Below are positions 33,876-45,533 of a DNA stretch of 64,000 bases, piece after piece. Position 1 is the first letter of the stretch, and each line of letters opens with the position of its first letter. The notes beneath the pieces were generated by a model, which saw nothing but the letters and a program-made list of their open reading frames with translations, did no database searches and had not been told where the DNA came from. The translations under genes were made by a program, and so were the position numbers. The DNA comes from Benincasa hispida (lineage: Eukaryota; Streptophyta; Magnoliopsida; Cucurbitales; Cucurbitaceae), in the NCBI RefSeq assembly GCF_009727055.1, contig NC_052360.1, positions 66,775,933-66,839,932 on the forward strand, in the 5' to 3' direction.

Positions 33876-34080
33876 ACTAATTGAGTATTCTCTAAATATT
33901 AGGGTTACGTAAATACGCAACGAAACAACACCTAAACTCAACAAGTATGTGAAAATATTATCTTTCATCAATTCCACAAGCATATAATCAAGCTACAAAT
34001 AATTAACAACACAAAATAATAACAAGATAGAAATGAGAAAACCAACACACAAAGGTATACTAATCTGTCTCATGTTGGGA
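33876..34080 (+). repeat. Direct repeat flanking the plant-mobile-domain element, right
   Basis: Copy of 30250-30433 with small indels, ending ctcatgttggga. It is far longer than any known transposon target-site duplication. Confidence 0.88.
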
Positions 34081-36950
34081 CTACGTCCCAAAACTTTAGA
34101 CTATCAAAGGTTTTAACCTATGATAAAGATTACAATTCCCTCATAATGGCTAAATTTAGCACTTTTGTTTTCTAGTTTTCAAAATTAAAAAAAAAAAAAA
34201 AAAAACGAAAAGGTTAAAATGAAGTTTAAAAGTGCTAAATTTCAATTTTGAATTAAAATTTAAACATGCTATAATTATAAAAATGAACATAGAAAACTCA
34301 ATAGATGGTGCAACCAGTTTTTTTTTTTTTTTTTTTCCTTTTTTAAATGACCATACATTAACTAAAGTTCCTTCCACAAACCACCACATTTCCTATACTA
34401 ACTTCTTTTTCTTATTGATTATATTAAACGTAGGAATGAGGATTAAACCTTCAACCTCAAGAAAAGTGGATCATATCAATTACTATTGATTAGCTAAATT
34501 CAATTTTGACATTTACTATACTAACTTCGAGAACTATTTGGTGTAAGATCGTCAGGTAAGAAATGATGCAAATAAGCCATTTTCATTAAAGAAAATACCA
34601 TTTAGATATCAGGAAAATGTCCAGTATCATACTCCTATGTGAGAAATTTTTCATACTCCCTCCATTTATTGTACTATTGGGAGTGAGTATGAAAAATTTT
34701 CTTATTTTAACACACTCCATGAAAAGTAAATTAAGAGATGTTCACACAACCAGCCTAGAACCTGTCAACAATGAAAAAAGTGCACAATATCTTATAGAAG
34801 ATCAAACAACAAGGTTAAGCAATGAACTTTTTTTTGGTCATTTTTGTCACAAATTTATGATAGATATTGATGTAGAATTTAAAAACAATATAATACTAGA
34901 TAAAAATGAGGTTCTTAAAACTAGAGTAATACTATGTAACAAAAACATGTGAATGTTACTTGGCATTTGCATATACAAGATGTCTTTTTTACTAAAAATT
35001 GACCATGGGACTAACATGGTAAATAATTTCTATAAATACTAGTATTGCAAAAATGAAAATAATATATAAATAGCATAGGAAAGAATAGTAGTATATAATA
35101 GGCAAAGTACAAATTTTAATCGAAGATGCAACAAAATATGTTCATTTTTGGATAACCATGACAATTCCTGAATACATATCATGAGAGCTGAAGCTTTCAA
35201 TTCCAAATTCCCTTAAAAAAAAAATAGTTGACTTGGCCCATTTAAATTAATAGGATTAAATTAATAAGACTATTTAATATATATTTTGATTTCAACGTTA
35301 ACTATAACATATAGTTAATTGAAATTTTTTTTATATATTATGAACGGAAGTAGAAACTTTTACTAAGATTAGAATCAAATTGATGAAGACTCAAATATTA
35401 AAGAACTATTGAATTAAATATGATGTATCCAGTACTAATTCAAATTTATTATTTTTTTAAAGTTAAATTGTAAGATTAGTTCTTGAAATATTAGATTTAT
35501 GTTTATTTACTCTATAAAATTTACGTATCTAATAAGTTCTTAAATCTTCAAAGTGTATATTAGATCTTTAAGCTTTCAATTTTGTTCTATTTTTTTTTTA
35601 TTTTATTTTGTAAAGAAATCGATTGATTCAATATTTTCTAAAACTCATAATCCTTACTAGTAAAAAAAATTGAAAATTTAGGGTGTATTAAATAAACAAA
35701 TTAAACTTATATCTAATAGATCATTTAATTTTAAAGAACTTTGAGTATGTCAAAAATCTATAAACACAAAATTAAAAGTTGATGAATCTATTAAGTATTT
35801 TATAAAAATTCATAAATCTTTTAGACGAGAAGATTCAGCAACCAAATACACAGATTTGAAATTTGATAGACTAACTTAAATTTTAATTTGACCATTTTAT
35901 TCGTCATGTCTAATTAACCATTAAGTTAATTTTTTTTACGGAAAATATTGCATCTCTATTTTAAAGAGTGAACCTAAGTCTCCTTTGTGAATAACACCTT
36001 TAACTAAATAATAATGTGGCACCCCTATTTATTAAACATATGATTAAAATGCTAGACTACACTTATCTTTATGTAACTCACACAATTATCTGATTAAAAT
36101 TTACTATATAACAAATATTTTTTTAAATGAAATTATTATTATCTTTTATAATGTTATACAAGAAGATTATACCATAAAGATACAATTGAAGCTACACCTA
36201 ATCATTATTTAAAACGATATGCATGCAAGCATGGTCAATATGTAAACAAACAATATATTGTTACACATATCACTTTATATGATGTGAAACTATATCCATT
36301 ATCCTCTATCATTTGTCTATTCATACCACCAAACCAAACTAACATTTATCCAAACATTTTAAAGATTTGAGCCGAGTGTTACATGTTACCTAACGAGTAA
36401 TACCAAATCAAAACAAAGAAAAGTAAAAAGGTTAAAAAAGCTTAGTGGGGGAAAGGTTAAAATGGAAAGCAATCAAGTAAAAGATTTTAACTTTTACCAC
36501 AAGCCGTAAATAGTACGAAAACAAAACAAACACCACTGTACCTTTCTTTTTGTTTTCCCTCTTCAGGGTTTCCAAACCAAATCGCTTCTATAAGGTGAGA
36601 TGCCCTAAGGTTCAAATTATTACCAAGTCCTTTTGAAGCTTTTTTCTTTAAAGAAAAAAAAAAAAGGAAAATTAACAAAAGGATAAAATTAGGACAACCC
36701 CTCCTCTATTTTTCTCTCTCTCTCTCTTCAAATGGCAACTTAGTTTTTTTCTTTTTTTTTTTTTGGAGGGGGGATCTGCAATTTTTGAGAGTGAATTTGT
36801 TAATTTTGTTATTGGTTTTAAAGGAAGGGAAGTTTTTTTTTTCTTTTTTCCAACTTATTTCTCCGACATTTCAGGTACTTTCTGAAACTTGAAATCGCTT
36901 CTCTTAGAAACTAGTGCCTCAAAACAAAATTTATATATATAAGAAAAAAA
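34081..36950. other. Intergenic region and presumed SPL8 promoter/5' UTR
   Basis: A/T-rich sequence without a credible gene. The 111-codon frame at 34617-34952 starts inside a fold-back (34641-34663 against 34679-34701) and matches nothing I know. CT-rich runs at 36710-36730 and poly-T near 36750-36850 resemble plant 5' UTR sequence. No TATA box at a sensible distance can be assigned with confidence: tttatatatata at 36930 lies only 10-20 bases before the start codon. Confidence 0.55.
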
Positions 36951-39900
36951 ATGCTGGATTATGAATGGGGATCAACAAACGCGCCGCCGATCATCCTCTC
37001 CGGCGAAGAATCCGACCCTGTTTTCAACTCCGACCCAACTCACTCTCACAACTTTTCCACTTTCCTAGACCATAACCACAACACATTCCTCCCGCCGCCG
37101 CCGCCGCCTCCGCCGCCGTCCACGGCGGCGTTCAGTTCTCACTTCGGCAGTTTCTACGACCACCCACATAGCTACACTATGGGTCCTCCTTCTCATCATT
37201 ACGATACTGTGGCCGGCGGCGGAGGGGAGTTTGTGGTGGTGACGAAGAGCGAGGAAGTTTGTGGGAGTATGGCAGCGGCGGCACCCGTAGAATTTGCGGC
37301 GAGGATTGGGCTGAATTTAGGGGGAAGGACGTATTTCTCATCGGAGGAGGAGGAGTTTGTGAACCGGCTGTACCGGAGGACGAGAACCGGCGGCGAAATG
37401 GCCGGTTCGGGGAATTGGGCGGTTCGGTGTCAAGCAGAAGGGTGTAATGCGGATCTGAGTCAAGCGAAGCACTACCACCGACGCCATAAGGTTTGTGAAT
37501 TTCATTCTAAAGCTTCCACTGTCATCACCGCCGGGTTGACTCAGAGGTTCTGTCAACAATGCAGCAGGTTCGTTCCTCTCTCTTTTTATGAATTTCCTAA
37601 ACTACCCCGGTCTGTCCTTCTCGATCTCGTTCTGAATTATTATTTAATGCGACTGTCACAACGTGGGGTAAAATTTTTTTTATTTTACTGCTACAATTTA
37701 TGATTTTATCATTCTTGTAATTGTTTGATGCATGTTCACAATATTTTATATTTCGCAAACTTTATATATTTTGTATATATTATTGGATACAGTATTGAAC
37801 ATCTAAAAAGCTATAATCATTCTCATGTTCTATATTCATAAACAAAAACGGTCTAAATCACCTTGGTAACGTAAATTAGTTGAATGGGCTAAATTACAAC
37901 TAATTCATAGCTAGTGAATATATGTTAAAATACACTATTTTAGAAATGACTTATTCGACAAAATGTATCGAAGTTATTGATCAAATTCAGAATACAAAGG
38001 TTTTAAAAAAAAATAAAAAAGAAAAATATACTCAATTTTTCTAATATAACAAATATGAATGAAAAGATTTTGAATATCTGACAAATAATACATATCATTT
38101 ATGGTTGAATTATACTAACTTTTGACGATCTATTAAATCTCAACCTGAGTAATCGATGAAAACAAGAATATAAATTTTTATAGGACTTAGGTTTTCAATT
38201 ATTTAAAGATTTCACCCACTAGTGAGTAAAATTGAATGTTTTTGCTTGGACACAGTATCCTGTTTGGAGTGGACATCCTCAAAATATATATATTTAAATG
38301 ACGTAAATACCCTCCTGAGGTCAATGATTTGGTTAGCCGTATTCTGGAGTAAATCCCGAGGGTAAATCCGTCCGGAAAAAAAGTCCCTGTAGTTTTCAGG
38401 TTTGACGGTGGGTCTACATGACCCCCCTCACAAAAGCCCTAGAGCAGCTTTCCTCAGTTGGGTGCATATCTGACTAAAATACCCAAAATACCCCCACCCG
38501 CTTTTTTTTATCAAGACAATGATTGCCCTTCCGTACAAAAGGAAAATCCCGAGGGCATTTGCGTCCGTAAATGTCGACAGCCCTCTAGGGAGAGTCGTTC
38601 ATTGCACTCGGCAATTTCGTACCCCTTTGTTTCGCCCTTGTTTGGTAGATGGACGCTTCTTTCATTTATTAACCCTTCCCTTTTTTCTTTTTCTTATTGG
38701 GTACGATCAACAAGTAGTATTCGAACCATAGATCTCTAATTGATTAATTAAATAATGCTCGGTTTAACTTTATTAACCTTTTTTAGAATGTGACAAAATT
38801 ACCCTTTCATTCTTTTTTTAAAAAAATACAATATAAACAATACTTAGTCCTTCTTAAGATACAACTATATATCTCTATGCATCTTACTCTCATCACAAAA
38901 AAAAAATAATGATAATAATAATAAAAAAAATAAAATAATTAAGAAAAAAAACTTACGTGCATTCCAGACTGCACATACCTTTATGCTTCCTATCAAATTA
39001 TTTAATCATAATTTGGCATACGGCAAATTCTTCTTACTTACTTTTCTTAGAGCTTTTTAATTCATTTTTTAAGCATGTGATGAGATTAGGATACATAAAG
39101 ATGGGTGCATCAATAGTGCTTAATATTTAAAGAAATATGTAAGAAGAATTTGTATGTGACAAATTATGATTCGATAAATTGATGAATTTTTAAATATGAA
39201 TGTAACTTGTGATGCACTTATATTTTTCAAGTAACGGTCGTCCTTATTATTATTATAAACCCAAAACATAGATCAAACTCATGAGAAAAGTTATTGTCAA
39301 TTAGTTTGAGATATAGTTATGTTACACATAATATATTACTGAGGAATGGGTTTTAGGGGTTTTACTTTTTGGCCAAGTATTTTTGTTGGTAGGTTTCATG
39401 TACTAGCGGAGTTTGATAATGGAAAACGGAGTTGTCGCAAAAGATTGGCAGATCACAACCGTCGACGAAGAAAGACTCAACAATCCCATCAAGGAAGCCC
39501 CAACTCATCTCAACCACTCGAAACTACTACTTCTTCTACTGATTCTGCTGCCAGTAAGTGAATTATACTTAATTTTAGATTTGTTTTCCTTTTATTTTAC
39601 ATAAATATTTAAAAATAGGAAATTCTTTCTAAAATAGAAAAATAAGAAAAAATTATTTACACAAAATAACAAAATTTTAATTTTTTTGATAGAGGTTGAT
39701 AAAAGTCTATCCGTGATAAAAACTTATAAAAGTTTATCACTAATAGATGCCAATAGAAATATATTAGTATCTATCAGTATTTTTTTTTGCTATATTTTGT
39801 AAATAGTTTGACATTTTTCTATCTGTGAAATTTTTCCTTGAAAATATTATTTTAATTTGTTATACTTTTATGAATATTGTAATCATGACTCAAGTGAGCA

Positions 39901-40433
39901 TAGTTCTATGGTAATTGACACGTATTCTTCTTGAGATCGAAGATTTAGATCTTTCATATCTTCACTTATATTTAAAAATCTCTAAGGTTATAATACAAAC
40001 AAGGTCAGGAGAAATTTCAAAATTAGATTATTTATATCTTAACTAGATAATAATGTATATACTTGTGTGCGTGCATGTGAAGGAAAAGAGAGCATGAGAT
40101 TAAGTGTAATCTATGTTGTTCAAAATATAAATATAATTAATTAGTCATATTATTTTATAATTTGAGAGTTTGGGTGTATCTAGATTATCCTTTTTTTTTT
40201 TGTATAGTTCATTCGAGTACTCAAACATAAGTTGTCATGCGAGTTTTTTCTTTTTTAGAAAATATAATTTTATTTATTTTGTGATGGAAGAAGATACATA
40301 ATTTTATTAATTAGTGCAATTGAGTTTTGTAGGGTCGGCAACGGAGTCAACAGGACAGTCAGCGTGGTCGGTAACAGTGGCGATGTCTCCGGCGAGAATG
40401 TCAGTGGACTGCCTTAACCAACGGCCATATTAA
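36951..40433 (+). CDS. SPL8: SBP-box transcription factor, SPL8-like
   Basis: Three exons: 36951-37567, 39393-39553 and 40333-40433, joined through AG|GT...AG introns to 292 codons with a TAA stop. The start MLDYEW, the block [12 protein letters not shown] (residues 119-130) and [12 protein letters not shown] match my memory of SPL8. The SBP domain spans about 160-235: zinc 1 is C160, C165, C182, H185; zinc 2 is C201, C204, H208, C220. The first intron falls at the usual SBP position, between SR and F. A bipartite nuclear signal lies at [17 protein letters not shown] (217-233). Residues 48-56 are a proline run from a CCG repeat. It should act in the nucleus by binding GTAC cores; in Arabidopsis SPL8 acts in anther, ovule and gibberellin-related development. 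I see no miR156 target site in the exons, as expected for this subgroup. All key residues are intact. Confidence 0.93.
37568..39392 (+). other. SPL8 intron 1
   Basis: 1825 bp, GT at 37568 and AG at 39391-39392. Most is A/T rich, but 38300-38660 is clearly richer in G+C and carries repeated phrases such as aataccc and gagggtaaatccg/gagggcatttgcg with gtccgtaaa. It may be an old insertion; no domain is recognised. The short frames at 38458-38739 are not supported. Confidence 0.8.
39618..39837 (+). mobile_element. MITE in SPL8 intron 2
   Basis: About 220 bp between ggaaattc and its inverted partner tttttcc, with terminal inverted similarity (atagaaaaat, tatttaca.aaa) and internal runs tctatc/gatag (gatagaggttgataaaagtc at 39690). 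An inverted relative lies at 41918-42163. It has no coding capacity. Confidence 0.75.
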
Positions 40434-40909
40434 CAAAATTGTAAACGGCCATTAAACTTGAATTTCTATAATATATTCTTCTCAGTGATTGTGATGAGAA
40501 CACGTGGCAAAAGAAAGGAATTTAATTAGGAAATAACATAGAGAAGAATATGATATATATGATTTATATGTGTATTGTGTGTAGGTAGCTGTTCTCAATT
40601 AATTAACCTTCTATATTGTAGTTTTAACTACATTTTCATTTTCCCAGCTGTGTAATTTCATGAATTAGACTTAATTTAGTAGTAGTGATTTTATTTTATT
40701 TTTTTTAGTTCAATAATAATGGAATGGGGGGTGAGATCTTTTAACTTTAAGGGGTTGTTTGGCTCACTAACATAAGTTGAGTTGAGTTGGTATGATATAC
40801 CAACTCATTGTTTGGCCACCAACTTTAAATGTTGGTGGAGTTGAGTTGGTATATTTTATCAACTCACCCCAACTCTTCATTCTTCCAATGTTTTCAATAA
40901 CTTCATTGA
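40434..40909 (+). other. SPL8 3' flank
   Basis: Presumed 3' UTR; aataataatgg at 40711 and other A/T runs could carry polyadenylation signals. From about 40750 a repeat begins (ggggttgtttggctcac, then gagttgagttggtat twice), leading into the minisatellite. Confidence 0.5.
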
Positions 40910-41620
40910 TCGGCTACCGTCAACGACTACCACTGCCACACTCTGGGAACCAACTTCGATGACCGCTTTGACATGGTCAACTCCGCTGACCAACTTCGGG
41001 TCTCGACAACCATCTCTGACGACATTTTCGGCAACCAATTCCAATGACCACCTTCGTACGACCAACTATGACTATCAAGTCTAGGCTCCGACACCTCCGA
41101 TGATAATTTCGATGACCACCTTTGTGCGACCAAGTCCAACGACCGATTTCGAGCTCTGACAACCACCTCCGATGACAACTCTAGCGATAAGTCCAACAAC
41201 CACCTTCGCATGACCAAGTCCGACGACACTTTCCAGGCTTCGACAACCAACTTTAACAATCAATTTTGAGCTCCGACAACTACCTCTGATGACAACTCCG
41301 ACAACCAACTCTGATGACCAACTATAACTACAAACTCCGATGAGAATCATCTTCAATGATCAACTTTGACGACCATCTTCGCTTGACCAATTCGATGACT
41401 AACTCTAATCTTTGACAACCACCTCCGATGAAAAACTCCAATTACCAACTTTAATATCATCTTCGTGCGACCAACTTGGAGCTCCGACGACCACCTTCGA
41501 CTACAAACTTCGGCGAAAATCACATTCGATAATCAACTTCTATAACCACATCTGACTCATACATTCGTGCGACCAACTTAGGGCTCTGACAACCACCTCC
41601 GACTACAAATTAGCTCATTG
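40910..41620. repeat. Degenerate minisatellite, strand-asymmetric
   Basis: About 700 bp built from variants of gacaaccacctccgatgac, with phrases such as cttcgtgcgaccaactt recurring. The + strand is C/A rich. Minus-strand open frames (40877-41356, Arg/Val/Ser/Trp-rich) are by-products of the repeat. Confidence 0.8.
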
Positions 41621-41917
41621 TTGACCATTAATGAAAAACTTATTTTTTGTGAACGTTCCGCTCATGCGTTCCATGGCTGTTAAAGTATATTGTAAAGTTA
41701 TTGATTATATAAATAATAGTATTTTGTTTACTTTAAGTGCAATATTTATATGTATAAATTGTAAAATATAGTTTTATTTAATTGAATTCACATTTCAAAT
41801 GGATATTTAAGAATTTGGAAAAGTATGTATATAGTTGAATGGTGGAACAAAAAGGTAAGAGAAAGCAAACGAAAAAAATAATAAGAAATAAAAAAACAAT
41901 TAAATAGATATTTGTTT

Positions 41918-42163
41918 GGAAAATTTTTAGATAGAAAAAATGTCAAACTATTTACAAACATAGAGAAAAAAACTGACTTTTATCAATGTCTATCGGTTAT
42001 AGACTTCTACTCAGCATTTATCAGTGATACACTTCTATCAGTTATATCACTGTTAAACACTAATATACTTCTATTAGCCTCTATCAACCTCTACCAAAGA
42101 AGATTAAAATTTTGTTATTTTGTGTAAATAGTTTCTCTTATTTTTTTATTTTTGAAAATCTCC
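41918..42163 (-). mobile_element. MITE, inverted relative of the SPL8 intronic MITE
   Basis: About 246 bp from ggaaaatttttagatag to gaaaatctcc. It reads atgtcaaactatttacaaa near its left end where the reverse complement of the intronic copy has the same string, and its centre is rich in cttctatcag. The open frame 41912-42127 is internal MITE sequence. Confidence 0.75.
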
Positions 42164-42254
42164 TATTTATTTTCTAGAATATTTTCTAGCAAAAATTAGT
42201 GAAAAATGCAGTAGATAAATTCATTAGCCGATTATTAACTATGTATAATAAAAT

Positions 42255-42384
42255 CCTAAAAATATTAGAATACTTTAGTGGGAGGAAATTGGTATATGTG
42301 ATACATCAAATTTCAACTCTCACGTCCTTAAGAGTTCACACCGTGAAATCCATGTTGGGATTCGTGTCGCCCTGGGTGCGACCT
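42255..42384 (+). repeat. Fragment of a copia F-type leader
   Basis: gttcacaccgtgaaatcc (42332) and tcgtgtcgccctgg (42362) match gttcacaccgtgagatc (60641) and tcgtgtcgccctgg (60662) in the leader of copia F. The fragment ends where the LTR of element D begins. Confidence 0.65.
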
Positions 42385-44042
42385 TGATAACGGGCAGAAA
42401 TGCACGTTATCATAGTGTTAAGTTCTTAAACAATGTTGGATTGCATTGATGAAATATGTTACTTTGTGTCCATTAAGCATCAATTTCATAATATTGCGGT
42501 CGCATGCGTTCAGCGCATTAGAACAGTTGATTTTTGTATTTTTGTGCAGAATATGCGTTAACGCAATGCAAAGATTGCGATCATAGGAATTCATTGGTCG
42601 AGCGCAACTTCACCGCAAGGCTTTGCGTTGATCGTGCTCGCAAACATTCGCCCAAGAAGGATCGCCGCAACTTAGTCAGTGCAACATGGTGGGCGCATCC
42701 AGGTGAAAGGATAATTAAGAGCAATGGGACAGAAAGTTGATGACAGTCGAATCCAAATTAAGTTGACAGTCGATAATGGTCACAAAGTACATTTAGCTTT
42801 ATCGGTAACAATTATCTGGCGCATTAGTCAAGAATTAAAGCTGTCCCATCTGTACAACCAGGAGAGAGAAGCCGCCTTTCACCATGGATGCTCTATAAAT
42901 ACCAAGGGAATTCTTCAGAGAAGGGGTTGACGAGTTAACCAGTTGATTAGTTGACGCCTCTGTCCATAGTTTTCCTTTCCATTTTAAGGCGGAGCAAGAG
43001 AAGAGTGGTGACGCCGGAGATCTCTCAAGGCAACTCGAGAGAGAACATGGGTGTAAGAGCAGAGAGCGGGCCGACTCTCACGAGAGCGAGATTATCTTTA
43101 GAGTACGAGTAGAAACAGTGTAAACGCCTGGCAGCAATAAATTGCTACTAGGCTCTTTATTATACTTGTATTGTTATTGTGTACTTCATCTTCATATCTA
43201 TACAATGGAAGTTTTATTTCTACATCTGTTCACTCTCTTAATATGCATGAGTGGCTAAACTAGTCGAATGGGTTGAGAAAAACTAAGCTAACATGACCTA
43301 GGAAGTTCTTTTCTTGCGATTGTCTTGTTTTATGTTGTGTAAAATACCTTTTAGAGTTACTCGAGAGAGAATCTAAAGAAAGAACCTAATGTCTCGAGAG
43401 AGCTAGGTTAGAATCTGGACTCGAGAGAGCAAGATTAGAACTGCATAAACAAAGATAGGGACTTAGAGATAAGCTCTGTTTGTCAACCTGCATCGCATGC
43501 ATCCTAGAGATGGAAATGATATTATATGGTCGCATATTTGTGTGGATGTCATGTTGTCATCGCATAAATAAAAATAGAGGTTTATGTGTAAACCCTGTAT
43601 ACTTATCACATATATCGCATGCGTTCTAGCCTTAGAAGCCGTGGTATTCGCACTGAGAGGTGGTTTACTGTTGTATGCATGTTGCATGATCGCAAGCATG
43701 AACGCATTCTAGGAGTGTTAGCCGAAACCCTTCTCAACCCATTCACCGTATATTCATAGCATTTTTCGTTTACCAACTCTTTTCAAACTCCGCCACATTT
43801 GTTATTTATTTTTCATCAATATAATCAACAAACCACACACTTTATTTATTTACCTGGTTACCACAAAGACTTTATAAAAATTACCAACGCATTCTGTTTT
43901 CACAAGTTCATGTGTTCGACCCTGGACTTACCAGGAAACTCAGAGGGATTTACACTTGGATTGCGTTGGGGAAACTTGAGTGCATAACGCAAATCCATCA
44001 ACACATATCATCCATATTTCCACTTCATAAATACGAGCATCA
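42385..44042 (+). repeat. 5' LTR of element D
   Basis: 1658 bp from tgataacgggcagaaatg to gagcatca. It starts with a GAAA-loop hairpin (gataacgggca with tgcacgttatc, one mismatch). A TATA box ctataaat sits at 42893. Its sequence otherwise diverges strongly from element C, so it is a different subfamily. Confidence 0.82.
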
Positions 44043-44048
44043 AGTTTT

Positions 44049-44066
44049 TAGCGCCGTTGCCAGGGA
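44049..44066 (+). other. Primer-binding site of element D (tRNA-Asp)
   Basis: tagcgccgttgccaggga differs at two positions from the tRNA-Asp complement and sits at the same distance from the LTR as in element C. Confidence 0.8.
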
Positions 44067-45021
44067 CTTGGCAACTAAATGTTTGTTAAGTTTTGTGTCT
44101 CTGCGAGCAAAATTTTTATCTTGGGAGTATTGCAGCTTGTGCGACCAGGTTGCAAACAATATTGAAGTGTAGGTGATGCGCTGAAAGCCAATATTGACCC
44201 CGAGGTAGAAGGGCAATCAATCGCAAAAGAACTGAAGGTAATTCTAAGCACATGGTGGCCAACATGCGCCCAACAATTGCCGGAAGTTCCAATGGTCAGG
44301 GCAACTTGACCCAAGCAGTTGAGAGTCATCTCCTGCATGGAATATCCTTGCGGTGACAATACTCCAATCTTTCTAAGGATGTCTTCTATCCTATCTTTAC
44401 TTTGCTTTCTTAGTATAGGATATTTCTTTTATTTTTTTTATTTTGGATATATGGCTACTTCCTTGGTTACGTTTGCTCTTGTAGGTGCAACAATAAGTCT
44501 CCTCGGTTCGTAGTTCAACGGAAGAATTCCTTTCACTTTTCAACGCATGGCTTCAATCACGTGGATTCCAACACATGAGTGCATGCATTGTTCCGCCTAA
44601 GGTCTTTTCTTGTTATTTTGTATGCCTTATCCTTTTGAAATTCTCTTTTTTCCGATTGCGTTGTTTTGGCGATGTTTCTATGATGGTACGTATAGTTCAC
44701 TGCATTTTCTAACTAATCAATGCAAGGCATTTTTTGCTTCCATTAGCTTCTTCAAATTTGAAATTCTTAAGTTTTATTTGTGCAAACCTTTGTTCAAACA
44801 TTTATTATCACATTCATGCAATTTTGTTTTTAGCTTTGTGGTGAGAACACTGCCAACCTCTAAGTTTGGGGGTGGCAGCGGTCTTAGAGAATTGCGTTCA
44901 TTATTGCGATCGTTTTTAAAAAAAAAAAAAGTTGAAGTGAGCTTTTGAGAATAATAACTCCACTGTCAACGCAATGGGGAAATCCATGTTGATAAGAGTT
45001 AAGCTGTGAAAGGCACTTGCT

Positions 45022-45069
45022 CGAAGTTGGATGTCCGCATGACACATGTGGGGCAAGCCAAAACGAAGG
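45022..45069 (+). repeat. 49-bp conserved motif, element D copy 1
   Basis: It reads cgaagttggatgtccgcatg through to gccaaaacgaagg, matching the pair in element C. Confidence 0.85.
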
Positions 45070-45163
45070 CAAAGTTGCCAGGATCAGCGCAATAGCGTAA
45101 CTCCTCTGTCCGATGCAATCCAAAACAAATGAGACAAGAGTTGAGTTGAATATGGAATGCAAC

Positions 45164-45212
45164 CGAAGTTGGATGCCCCCATGACACACGTAGGGGTAAG
45201 CCAAAACGAAGG
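45164..45212 (+). repeat. 49-bp conserved motif, element D copy 2
   Basis: It reads cgaagttggatgcccccatg through to gccaaaacgaagg, 142 bp after copy 1. Confidence 0.85.
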
Positions 45213-45533
45213 ATGTGACCAGGTTCAATGCCGCATTTGAATAAGCCATCGCAAATTTTTTAAGTATTTTGAATTAACGCAATCTCAAAAGCTAAACACA
45301 AAGTTGCGGTGAATGGATAAAAGTTTTTGAGCAAAGGCTTGCCAGATTTAACTTAGACAAGATCTTTTTGAAAAAGCAGCCAAAGTGGAGGAGAGCATTG
45401 TGGTGATGGTCAAAGGTGTGTGTAAATTATATTTTGAGAAGCTGGTCATCACAAAGGAAAGCATGAAGGTGAGTTAGAATTTCTTGAGTATAACGCATGC
45501 TTGAGGACAAGCATGATTTTAAGTTTGAAGGTA

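Larger units (their letters stand above)
44067..45533 (+). other. Internal region of element D, essentially non-coding
   Basis: A gag N-terminal scrap (NIDPEVEGQS near 44193) appears, then T-rich sequence, then the pre-LTR block. Short open frames at 44319-44948 are T-rich and hydrophobic by composition and are not supported as genes. Confidence 0.7.

Noticed and set aside
34617..34952. 111-codon + frame upstream of SPL8
   Set aside because: It begins inside a fold-back repeat, has no recognisable domain and A/T-driven composition.
36928..36942. tttatatatataag as the SPL8 TATA box
   Set aside because: It ends about ten bases before the start codon, too close for a core promoter unless the real start is elsewhere.
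36951..40433. miR156 control of the SBP gene
   Set aside because: No site resembling the conserved miR156 target is visible in the three exons or the proximal 3' flank.
40877..41356. Overlapping minus-strand frames rich in Val, Ser, Arg and Trp
   Set aside because: They are produced by the C/A-rich minisatellite; no domain, start context or splice pattern supports a gene.
22406..45212. 49-bp repeats as a CRISPR array
   Set aside because: Only two copies per element with unequal large spacing, in a eukaryotic retrotransposon.
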